In this document: one piece after another, positions 1 to 5,973 of the stretch
Numbering within the stretch: the stretch's first letter is position 1
Layout: each line of letters begins with the position of its first letter
Assembly: GCA_018694455.1 (NCBI GenBank)
Contig: JABHNP010000250.1
Span: forward strand, 1 to 7,496
Length of the DNA stretch: 7,496 nucleotides
From: Planctomycetaceae bacterium
GTDB taxonomy: Bacteria; Planctomycetota; Planctomycetia; Pirellulales; UBA1268
Reading direction: 5' to 3'
Translations under genes and position numbers: made by a program
The notes under the pieces: generated by a model
Seen by the model: only the letters and a program-made list of their open reading frames with translations
Told to the model about the DNA's origin: nothing
Database searches by the model: none

Positions 1-74
1 GAAAGATACCGAAAACATCCTGACGTGACTGCATGCTGTGCTGTCATCACGCTGCTAGTGCCGCCGAGTCGCAT
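1..74 (-). CDS. possible 5' end of a further minus-strand gene, cut by the window edge (doubtful)
   Basis: On the minus strand an open frame starts with ATG at 74 (or at 47, after a GTG at 50) and stays open to the left edge. From the inner start it reads MTAQHAVTSGCFRYLS. It lies after the stop of the zinc-ribbon gene in the same direction, so it could be the next gene of the cluster. No clear Shine-Dalgarno sequence precedes either start, and only about 24 codons are visible. I do not recognise the product, and the open frame could be chance. Confidence 0.2.
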   Translation of the reverse strand, partial: MRLGGTSSVMTAQHAVTSGCFRYL

Positions 75-81
75 GCGATTC
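66..81. repeat. 16-base near-perfect palindrome
   Basis: The bases GAGTCGCATGCGATTC form a self-complementary sequence. The central ten bases (TCGCATGCGA) are perfect, and the outer arms match apart from one mismatched pair that would be a G-T wobble in RNA. It lies in the short gap after the zinc-ribbon gene, about 19 bases upstream of a possible minus-strand start at 47. It has almost no loop and no T-run in either reading direction that fits a terminator, so a protein-binding site is more plausible than a terminator. This is inference only. Confidence 0.35.
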
Positions 82-121
82 AAAAATGAGATGTTAAAAC
101 AAGTACTGCTTTGTCTTACTC

Positions 122-919
122 TCAAAGATTTTTTGGCCGATCCAAAATTTCTTTTAGGACAAATAGTTGCCGCCTTGTCCGGGGATCTTTCAACATTGCA
201 GCGACTCCGAAATCAGAAATGTTTGCTATTTCTTGGCGAGTTTTGTCCGTCATTTTTTGTGTAGTGTCTTGAAGATCAGCCCATGGACTTTCAACAACTC
301 CTTGTGGAAGCCGCCCAAGATCATGATCGAATACCTCGTGAATATGTCGAGTAATGTCACCCTCTTCTGGAGGTGAAGACTGTAACTGGTGTGCGGCTTG
401 CATTCGTGCTTCTTGATTCAATCGCACATTGGAAGCGGATACCCTTGCACGACGTATCTCATTAGAAATCGGAAGGGCAATAGGATTCTCTACTCCATCA
501 CCGCCAGCGATTGGTGACGCTTGATCCCTCCCCATATGCTGACCCAAAAACGCATTGATCTCTGCTTCGACAGGGTTCACTACTTCCTCTTGGGCCGTAC
601 CGTCTCTTTCATCAATTTCAGGTGGTGTCAGTCGCCCACATTCAGGGCAATCAACGATTGCGAGCGACGGGGCGACAAACGTTGCTCCACAGCCTTTACA
701 TTGTCTTCCGCTCATACGCTGTTCTAAAAGAACATTCGAAATCAATTCATCTTCATTATCATCATCTTCAACATTGCCTCGCACTCCACCTCGCACGCGA
801 CGAAAGACGGCAACTATTTGGGAAATGATCCAGATCAAGACGAAGAGAAGCGGTAAGACCGCTTCTAGCCAGTCAAATCCTGCAGCAAATAGCGGATGAG
901 AAATGAATTGAAAGAGCAT
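122..919 (-). CDS. membrane-anchored zinc-ribbon protein of unknown function (265 aa)
   Basis: I do not recognise a named family. The protein has an N-terminal membrane helix at about residues 17-39, followed by a basic patch (RRVRGGVRG) that suggests the rest is cytoplasmic. An acidic stretch (about 51-59) follows, then a four-cysteine zinc-ribbon candidate: C74-x2-C77 and C91-x2-C94, with 13 residues between the pairs. The long middle part is charged, low in complexity and probably disordered. The last ~30 residues (about 237-265) look like a compact helical segment containing RTRRQLFVLKEIL, possibly a binding motif. The start is well supported: GAGGAGGA at 929-936 lies 9 bases upstream of the ATG. 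It follows floA by 64 bases in the same direction with no terminator-like hairpin between them, so co-transcription is likely. A role beside FloA/NfeD in the membrane is inferred from position only. Confidence 0.82.
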   Translation of the reverse strand: MLFQFISHPLFAAGFDWLEAVLPLLFVLIWIISQIVAVFRRVRGGVRGNVEDDDNEDELISNVLLEQRMSGRQCKGCGATFVAPSLAIVDCPECGRLTPPEIDERDGTAQEEVVNPVEAEINAFLGQHMGRDQASPIAGGDGVENPIALPISNEIRRARVSASNVRLNQEARMQAAHQLQSSPPEEGDITRHIHEVFDHDLGRLPQGVVESPWADLQDTTQKMTDKTRQEIANISDFGVAAMLKDPRTRRQLFVLKEILDRPKNL

Positions 920-983
920 GATTCCTTATCCTCCTCAATAACACGAGGGCAAAAACTAGGATGAGAGTTCTGTTTTTAATGCA

Positions 984-2006
984 TTACGTGGGTGGTGCCA
1001 CCGGAGACGGTGTGATTGCTATCGACCGTCTCATTTCAGTATCAGCCTGCAGATTCTTAAGTTTGTAGTAGTCAAGAATACCGAGCTGTCCGCTTGCCAA
1101 AGCATCTGATGTGGCTTTCGGCACTTCGGCTTCCGCTTCAACAAGGGCTGCACGACTCTGTTCAACCCCTGCGACCATTTCTTGTTCTCGAGCAACTGCC
1201 ATTGCACGGCGACCTTCTGCCTTGGCTCGTGCGACACGGGTATCTGCTTCCGCTTGATCCGCCTGAAGCCGAGCACCCACATTTACTCCTACATCAATGT
1301 CTGCAATATCAATTGACACGATTTCAAATGCTGTATTTGAATCAAGTCGGCGACCAAGCACTGTTTTAGAAATTACATCTGGATTTTCAAGAACATTGCT
1401 GTGTGTTTCTGATGAACCAATCGCTGAGACAATACCCTCTCCAACACGTGCAATAATTGTGTCTTCTGTTGCTCCACCAATCAGTTGATTCAAGTTCGTT
1501 CGTACAGTCACTCGTGCTCGAACCTTGAGTTGAATTCCGTCTTTTGCAATAGCATCAAGAGTTTTCCGACCACTCTTTGCGCCAGGGCAGTCAATAACTT
1601 TTGGGTAAACACTCGTCTGGACAGCTTCCCGAACATTTCGACCGGCAAGATCAATCGCGGTGGCTAGTATAAAGTTGAGTTCACCAATCTTTGCCTTTGA
1701 AGCTGCAATTAGTGCTTGAACAACCAGCGGCACTCTTCCACCAGCAAGGTAGTGTGCCTCTAGAGCCTGTCGTGTTATTCCACTGTCATCTCCAAGCCCA
1801 GCCTGTACGGCCATTATCTTGCTACGCACAATAACTGCTGGGTTGACCTTTTTGAAACTCATTGCAACAAGATCAAATAAGCCAATACCAGCACTTGATG
1901 CGTAGGATTGCAGCCACAGCCGTAGGTAGCGCGCAAGAAACCCGAAAACAATAAGTAGAAGTATGACACCGACAACGAGCACAATCAGACCAGGAACACC
2001 CGACAT
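984..2006 (-). CDS. floA: flotillin-like protein FloA (SPFH family)
   Basis: FloA is a bacterial flotillin that forms oligomeric scaffolds in membrane microdomains and influences membrane fluidity and membrane-protein complexes. The 340-residue product is close in size to Bacillus subtilis FloA (about 331). One hydrophobic membrane segment lies at about residues 5-31. The SPFH core follows, with strongly FloA-like blocks such as EAHYLAGG (83-90), AIDLAGR (117-123), VGEGIVSAIGSSE (168-180), VLENPD (185-190) and FEIVSIDIADIDVG (207-220). An Ala/Glu-rich helical region (about 228-294, including EAEAEVP) is typical of flotillins, and the end reads LDYYKLKNLQADTEMR. Between VIDCP and AKDGIQ there are about seven more residues than I recall in Bacillus FloA. 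I chose the ATG at 2006 because GGAG lies six bases upstream. An in-frame ATG at 2018 would add MEFS but has no visible ribosome site. It follows the short NfeD gene by about 90 bases, a classic pairing. Confidence 0.95.
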   Translation of the reverse strand: MSGVPGLIVLVVGVILLLIVFGFLARYLRLWLQSYASSAGIGLFDLVAMSFKKVNPAVIVRSKIMAVQAGLGDDSGITRQALEAHYLAGGRVPLVVQALIAASKAKIGELNFILATAIDLAGRNVREAVQTSVYPKVIDCPGAKSGRKTLDAIAKDGIQLKVRARVTVRTNLNQLIGGATEDTIIARVGEGIVSAIGSSETHSNVLENPDVISKTVLGRRLDSNTAFEIVSIDIADIDVGVNVGARLQADQAEADTRVARAKAEGRRAMAVAREQEMVAGVEQSRAALVEAEAEVPKATSDALASGQLGILDYYKLKNLQADTEMRRSIAITPSPVAPPT

Positions 2007-2012
2007 TGAAAA

Positions 2013-2016
2013 CTCC
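2013..2016 (-). promoter_or_regulatory. Shine-Dalgarno GGAG that favours the inner floA start
   Basis: On the minus strand GGAG is followed by six bases and then the ATG at 2006. The alternative ATG at 2018 overlaps this motif and has no purine-rich stretch before it, so the inner start is preferred. The two choices differ by only four residues. Confidence 0.45.
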
Positions 2017-2035
2017 ATGACATGTTCTGTGATGT

Positions 2036-2060
2036 GTCGCCAAACGATTTTTGTGGCAAC
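2036..2060 (-). other. weak hairpin in the nfeD-floA spacer
   Basis: Arms at 2036-2042 (GTCGCCA) and 2054-2060 (TGGCAAC) can pair over seven bases with one G-T wobble, leaving an 11-base loop that contains an A/T-run. No T-run follows on the minus strand, so it does not look like an intrinsic terminator. It may be a processing or stabilising element in the mRNA leader of floA, or chance. Confidence 0.22.
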
Positions 2061-2097
2061 TTAATACATTGAAGCCTGTTTCGAGAGTATCACCGAG

Positions 2098-2739
2098 TCA
2101 AGCGCCCGAAGGGTTTTCGAAATCATCAAATTCAAGGTCTTCAAACGTTTTTGCACTTAAAATTGGCTTTTCTTCGCTTTTTTCTGGGGATGAATGTATC
2201 GGGGAAGTATTGTCAGCTGGCTCCGGAAACGCCCGAAGTTCTGGCTTTGATTGCATTGTACGAACGACGACCGCCCGTCCTTCTGTCCCAACGACCTCAA
2301 TTCTTGTCTCACTGGAAATCACACCTGCTCGACTTACGGCTTCAATTCGCTCCTCTGCAACTTCCACCTGTCCCCATGGTACAAGGTCTGTTACAGCCCG
2401 ACCTTGTCTGCCTACAAACTCTTTCAATCGCTCTCTTTGTTTTTTTGCTGGGACTAAATCCTGTGGCTCCGGTGGAGACGGCATAATTCGGCGACCAAGG
2501 GGTGTTGATGGGAAAAGATGAAAAGCAATTGCAAGAGTAGCTGGGACAGCAACTGCTGTAATGGCAAGTACTAAAAATCCGGAACCAATTCCCTGTTCAG
2601 CAAACGCTGTGGCAACCGCTGCCACGATCGCCGCAATACTGACAAAACCAAGAAGCCCACCGGACGGAATGAAGACCTCGAGAACCATCACGAAAAGGCC
2701 GACGAAAAGCAGTCCCGTAATCCAAAACAGCGGACTCAT
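2098..2739 (-). CDS. short NfeD-family membrane protein with C-terminal OB-fold (213 aa)
   Basis: NfeD proteins partner with flotillins; the short form lacks a protease domain. Three hydrophobic helices lie at about residues 4-22, 29-48 and 51-75, with the NfeD-type signature EVFIPSGGLLG (21-31) between the first two. A conserved-looking proline-rich linker (about 86-94, PSPPEP) leads into the soluble OB-fold at about 105-162, which begins FVGRQGRAVTDLVPWG and ends EGRAVVVR. A further ~50-residue tail (163-213) is acidic and probably disordered, ending FEDLEFDDFENPSGA. The start is firm: AGGAG at 2745-2749 lies five bases upstream of the ATG, and ATG overlaps the stop of the upstream long NfeD gene (ATGA), so translation is probably coupled. 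floA follows in the same direction. The product is likely to sit in the cytoplasmic membrane beside FloA. Confidence 0.9.
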   Translation of the reverse strand: MSPLFWITGLLFVGLFVMVLEVFIPSGGLLGFVSIAAIVAAVATAFAEQGIGSGFLVLAITAVAVPATLAIAFHLFPSTPLGRRIMPSPPEPQDLVPAKKQRERLKEFVGRQGRAVTDLVPWGQVEVAEERIEAVSRAGVISSETRIEVVGTEGRAVVVRTMQSKPELRAFPEPADNTSPIHSSPEKSEEKPILSAKTFEDLEFDDFENPSGA

Positions 2740-4997
2740 ACAGACTCCTGTAAATGCGGCACCACAATTATATGATTCGAGTGCACAGCTGTAATTCGTA
2801 CTAATGTTCCTGATTCGATCAACATGCCATCCGCAGAGACATCTCGCACATGGCCATTAATTTCTGCTTTCCCAGCTGGTGCCAATCGCGTGGTCGTAAC
2901 ACCCGTTTCACCAACCAAGTGTTCAAGTGTTTCTAGTTCGTGAGGTGCGACTGGTTCTGGTGGAGCTAGTAACACATGCCGGAAGACCGGTGTCGAGGGG
3001 AGCCAACGTCGAACCAGCATCCCAAAAACGACTACGCCAATTCCAGCGCCAAGAATACCTAACAAAGAAAACTGTAATTGCCGTATTTGATAATTATTTG
3101 CCGGAAGTACGAAAGACTGACTCGCCAAGACCAAAGAAGCAATCACAAGTAAACCGCCACCTAAACCAAAAATGCCGATGCCTGGCACAACAAAAATTTC
3201 AGCAGCTAGACAGATTATTCCTGCCAGGAAAAGCATAACCTCTAACCAACCACTCGTTCCATTAAGATACTGGCTCCAGAAATAAATAATGAATGCAACC
3301 ATTGCAATAAACCCACCGAACCCAAGGCCTGGAGTCTGTAATTCAATATAAAGACCTACTCCTCCAATGAGCAGGAGAAGCCACGCAAGCCCAGGACTTG
3401 CCAGTGCATCGAGTAGCCGATCAGCCCAGCCAGGTTCGACAAGCGTGATGTCTTCACCAAGACCGTAGCGTTCTACAAGATCAGAGAATGAGGCTACAGG
3501 TGGCTCAGCAAGCCCAAAGGCCTCGGCCTGAAAACCATCCACGAGCAGTGGGCCTGGCTCAAGATCCTGCTGTTTTTTCCAGGTAGCATCGTCTTTCCTC
3601 AAACGGAGCAAGCGCGTGCTGAAATACTCGGTTCTCCCAGTGGTCTGCTGAATAAATCGACTTACTTGGTATCCGGGTAAAACAAGTGCCAGAGGCAGCG
3701 AACCGAATGGACTGAAGCTATCTTGCATAATTTGTTGCCAAGCCTCTTCAATCACTTCAGATTGGCGAGTATCAATTGTCGCCGCTCCCTCTCCACCAAG
3801 CACGGCTGTTTCCGTCATAACGACTTGATGACATGCAAGTGCAATCAGTGCTGAGTCACTACGCGCCTGATTTGAAATATACGCAACTGTCTTCACCTCA
3901 GCGGGGTTTATTTCCTGTAACCAACGCGCGAGCACAAGGCTCTGTTCGGGTGATCCTCCTGCCGAATCAATTTTTAAGCACAAGAAATTTGTCTTTGAGG
4001 CTATCGCCTCCTCGAGTCTGACTCGAACTCGCGTGATATTATCACTGGAAATTGGTCCGGAAAGACTCACCACAGAAGCCTTCCAACCTCGTTGCATGGA
4101 TGGATTCGGCACAAGTTGCTTGGAATCAATACCAAGGCTCTTTGCTAGTTCGCCTTTGCTTTTGACAAGTAATCCTACAACGCCAATCTCACGACAACGC
4201 CGTCCAGATAATGCCAGGGGTTGCGGGCCAATGTCTTCAACACTGAAAACCTGCACTTCTTCACGCAACTTGGGCACACGATCTGAAGCAACAATTTGGT
4301 TTCCTACTTCAGTCACAACGCGGGCAACTCGTGCAGAAGGATCCACGAGTGCGACAGCAAGGGGTGGAGGAACTGTCCGCCGGCGACTAGCAATTTCTTG
4401 ATATGCAGCACGCATTGTGTCATCAACTCGTTGCCCGTTTCGACTTACTGGTCCCAGCATTGCATCTGGAGCCATGACAATCTCGTCACAGGCAAGTGCA
4501 ACCAGGACGGCGTGCCCCTGAGCACCGTCCGGCAAATATGCAATCGTTTTTACATTTGCTAATTTTGAATCAGTGAGAAATCGTGCTAATTCCAAAGAAC
4601 GTCCAAAGTCACTACCACTGGACTCTGCATCGCTGGTTACATCAAATTGGAGAACGAGTTTGCCACGTTGACCCGGTGCAGTTTGCAGGCGATCAAGCTG
4701 TCGCAAAATAGCCGCGCGGACAGCGGTATCACGACTGCCAGTGATAGGCAGGCGTACCGCAACACTTATCGTGGAGACTCTTGTACTCCGAGAAACATTC
4801 TCAGGCACTGCTGGAGCCATCTTAGGCTGCACCGCATCTCGAGGAAGTTCTCCTGCGACGCCTTCATTCTGTACACCGGCTGCAGCCTTTGCTCTTTCCA
4901 CGGCTTCCGCAAGAGGACCAGCCTGCACGAACTGATAGGAAACCGCAGGAAAAGCCATGAGAGTCAGACTCAAAATAATCAAGTGGCAGGCACGCAT
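2736..4997 (-). CDS. long NfeD: exported protein with two ClpP/SppA-like domains, membrane helices and OB-fold (753 aa)
   Basis: Long NfeD proteins join an extracytoplasmic ClpP-class serine protease domain to membrane helices and an OB-fold, and act with SPFH/flotillin proteins. The product starts with a signal peptide (about 1-26, ending FVQA). Two crotonase/ClpP-like domains follow, at about 72-280 and 306-510; each repeats the pattern of a beta strand, a helix 'LARFL' or 'LARWL', 'VKTIAY' or 'VKTVAY', then 'VALACDEIVM' or 'IALACHQVVM'. Five membrane helices lie at about 535-665, with the NfeD signature YIELQTPGLGFGG (550-562). The OB-fold is at about 690-746. In the second domain the expected nucleophile position holds S380 and a GG pair (347-348) is present; in the first domain both are missing. 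A catalytic lysine is not obvious in either. This is much longer than classic long NfeD (about 440 residues). I chose the ATG at 4997 because it places the signal peptide at the N-terminus and lies about 73 bases after a plausible promoter. The open frame extends back to 5189. Confidence 0.9.
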   Translation of the reverse strand: MRACHLIILSLTLMAFPAVSYQFVQAGPLAEAVERAKAAAGVQNEGVAGELPRDAVQPKMAPAVPENVSRSTRVSTISVAVRLPITGSRDTAVRAAILRQLDRLQTAPGQRGKLVLQFDVTSDAESSGSDFGRSLELARFLTDSKLANVKTIAYLPDGAQGHAVLVALACDEIVMAPDAMLGPVSRNGQRVDDTMRAAYQEIASRRRTVPPPLAVALVDPSARVARVVTEVGNQIVASDRVPKLREEVQVFSVEDIGPQPLALSGRRCREIGVVGLLVKSKGELAKSLGIDSKQLVPNPSMQRGWKASVVSLSGPISSDNITRVRVRLEEAIASKTNFLCLKIDSAGGSPEQSLVLARWLQEINPAEVKTVAYISNQARSDSALIALACHQVVMTETAVLGGEGAATIDTRQSEVIEEAWQQIMQDSFSPFGSLPLALVLPGYQVSRFIQQTTGRTEYFSTRLLRLRKDDATWKKQQDLEPGPLLVDGFQAEAFGLAEPPVASFSDLVERYGLGEDITLVEPGWADRLLDALASPGLAWLLLLIGGVGLYIELQTPGLGFGGFIAMVAFIIYFWSQYLNGTSGWLEVMLFLAGIICLAAEIFVVPGIGIFGLGGGLLVIASLVLASQSFVLPANNYQIRQLQFSLLGILGAGIGVVVFGMLVRRWLPSTPVFRHVLLAPPEPVAPHELETLEHLVGETGVTTTRLAPAGKAEINGHVRDVSADGMLIESGTLVRITAVHSNHIIVVPHLQESV

Positions 4998-5005
4998 AAC
5001 GTTAG

Positions 5006-5018
5006 GTCCCACTGGGAC
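5006..5018. repeat. interrupted palindrome GTCCCA-C-TGGGAC in the leader of the long NfeD gene
   Basis: Six-base perfect arms surround one central base, nine bases upstream of the chosen ATG at 4997. On the minus strand the right arm contains GGGAC, which is also the only purine-rich stretch near the start, so the dyad could mask a weak ribosome site or bind a regulator. As RNA it would form a short stem of about four pairs with a five-base loop. Function is inferred. Confidence 0.35.
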
Positions 5019-5076
5019 AGCGGAAGAAAACACCTTGATCCATTGATTTGTACACATCATTTGATTTTCCACCAAA

Positions 5077-5104
5077 AGTTTACGAGCACAAGAAAATGAG
5101 TCAA
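5077..5104 (-). promoter_or_regulatory. candidate sigma70-type promoter for the NfeD-FloA cluster
   Basis: On the minus strand TTGACT (5104-5099, five of six matches to the -35 consensus) is followed by a 16-base spacer and TAAACT (5082-5077, four of six matches to the -10). Transcription would begin near 5070, giving a leader of roughly 70 bases before the ATG at 4997. That agrees with the chosen start and argues against starts further upstream. It was found by eye only. Confidence 0.4.
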
Positions 5105-5148
5105 AAGAACAACTACGACGCGGTTCATAACACCAAAGACAACTCGTG

Positions 5149-5176
5149 TTGGAATACTTTTGGTAGACTCTATTTT
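5149..5176 (+). promoter_or_regulatory. candidate sigma70-type promoter for pyrE
   Basis: TTGGAA (5149-5154), a 16-base spacer and TATTTT (5171-5176) form a plausible -35/-10 pair, with a start of transcription near 5183 and a short leader of about 20 bases before the ATG at 5206. It lies back to back with the opposite-strand promoter candidate, as expected in a divergent intergenic region. The -35 is only a moderate match. Confidence 0.35.
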
Positions 5177-5205
5177 TGGCACGAGACACCTATCTAAAAA
5201 GAACT

Positions 5206-5763
5206 ATGACAGAAAACTGCAGCGAACTCCTGAAAATTATTGAAGCAAGAGCTCTCAAACGAGGCACCTTTACTCTGGCATCAGGCCAGACAGCCAACTT
5301 TTACCTCGATGCGAAGCAAGTTGTTCTCGATTCATATGGGGCCATGCTCGTCGGCAAAGTTATTCTAGAACGACTTCAATCGTTTGGTGAGCTACCGGAT
5401 GCAATTGGTGGCATGTCGATTGGGGCAGACCCCATTACAGGTGCTGCCGTCACAATAGCTGGAACAGCTGGGTTACCACTGAAAGGGTTCATGGTTCGAA
5501 AAGAGCCCAAAGGGCATGGGATGCAGCGGTACATTGAGGGCCCCGTCGAGGCAGGCAACCGAGTCGTTATTGTTGAAGATGTCACAACAACTGGTGGTTC
5601 ATCTCTTCTTGCAATTGATCGAGCAGTTGAATTTGGTCTCCATGTAGAGCGTGTCATCACGGTCATTGACCGGCTTGCCGGCGCGACTGAAGCATTTGCA
5701 GCACGCGGGATTCCCCTGGAGCCTCTCGTAACAATTCGTGACCTCGGTATTGAGCCAGAATAA
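5206..5763 (+). CDS. pyrE: orotate phosphoribosyltransferase (PyrE)
   Basis: PyrE transfers the phosphoribosyl group of PRPP to orotate, giving orotidine 5'-monophosphate in de novo pyrimidine synthesis; it acts in the cytoplasm, normally as a dimer. The 185-residue length fits the short bacterial form. Visible motifs in order are GTFTLASGQ (20-28, orotate and PRPP region), YLDAKQV (33-39), GGMSIGADPI (68-77), the flexible catalytic loop RKEPKGHG (98-105, with K99, K102 and H104) followed by YIEG, and the PRPP-binding loop VVIVEDVTTTGGS (120-132) with the acidic pair E124-D125. All key residues appear intact. I chose the ATG at 5206; a TTG at 5176 would add ten residues unlike PyrE and lies at the -10 candidate. 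The ribosome site is weak (AAAAAGAAC). It is divergent from the NfeD-FloA cluster, and no other pyrimidine gene is visible. Confidence 0.96.
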   Translation: MTENCSELLKIIEARALKRGTFTLASGQTANFYLDAKQVVLDSYGAMLVGKVILERLQSFGELPDAIGGMSIGADPITGAAVTIAGTAGLPLKGFMVRKEPKGHGMQRYIEGPVEAGNRVVIVEDVTTTGGSSLLAIDRAVEFGLHVERVITVIDRLAGATEAFAARGIPLEPLVTIRDLGIEPE

Positions 5764-5772
5764 AACCACTCC

Positions 5773-5794
5773 GTAGTAAAGCATTCAGTACTAC
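5773..5794 (+). terminator. weak dyad after pyrE, possible transcript end
   Basis: Perfect six-base arms GTAGTA and TACTAC enclose a 10-base loop, starting 10 bases after the pyrE stop. The stem is AT-rich and no T-run follows, so the usual criteria for an intrinsic terminator are not met. The position is the main argument for it. Confidence 0.2.
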
Positions 5795-5958
5795 ACTCAC
5801 AAAATGCCAGGATATTTCGTATGCGGATGAGTGTCCTTTGAATAGGATGCTCAAAAACCTACGACTCCCCCTCAAAATACAGTGCCACTTCGACAGAGGT
5901 GCTACTATTAGAGGGGAAACCAAGAATGGTTGGAGAGAGGACAGGAAGGCATTCGTAC

Positions 5959-5964
5959 AAGGGA
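5959..5964 (+). promoter_or_regulatory. Shine-Dalgarno AAGGGA deciding the start of the helical-repeat gene
   Basis: AAGGGA lies nine bases before the ATG at 5974, which gives a leader of normal signal-peptide length. A competing site, GAGGGG at 5911-5916, lies nine bases before an in-frame ATG at 5926 and would add 16 residues. The sequence alone does not settle which is used. Confidence 0.4.
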
Positions 5965-5973
5965 ATGGTTGGC

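Larger units (their letters stand above)
5764..5973. other. gene-free gap between pyrE and the helical-repeat gene
   Basis: No convincing gene is seen in these 210 bases. A dyad with arms GTAGTA (5773-5778) and TACTAC (5789-5794) and a 10-base loop lies just after the pyrE stop. It has no T-run behind it on the plus strand, so it is at best a weak or factor-assisted terminator. Two purine-rich ribosome-site candidates lie at the right end: GAGGGG (5911-5916) before ATG 5926, and AAGGGA (5959-5964) before ATG 5974. I saw no clear promoter. Confidence 0.5.

Noticed and set aside
25..264. Plus-strand open frame of 79 codons at the left edge
   Set aside because: Its second half is antisense to the end of the zinc-ribbon gene, no ribosome site is seen, and the translation resembles no protein that I know.
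2051..2521. Plus-strand open frame of 156 codons opposite the short NfeD gene
   Set aside because: It is fully antisense to a recognised gene, low in complexity (Ser/Thr/Arg-rich), and shows no domain. The same applies to the plus-strand frames at 4647-5099 and 4033-4401.
4998..5189. Open-frame extension of the long NfeD to an ATG at 5189 (64 extra residues)
   Set aside because: The extra residues are Cys-, Ser- and Arg-rich and unlike a signal peptide, and would bury the clear signal peptide that begins at 4997. The extension also runs through the divergent promoter region.
5176..5205. TTG start that would lengthen PyrE by ten residues
   Set aside because: The added residues do not resemble PyrE, the codon overlaps a -10 candidate, and an ATG at 5206 gives the normal family length.
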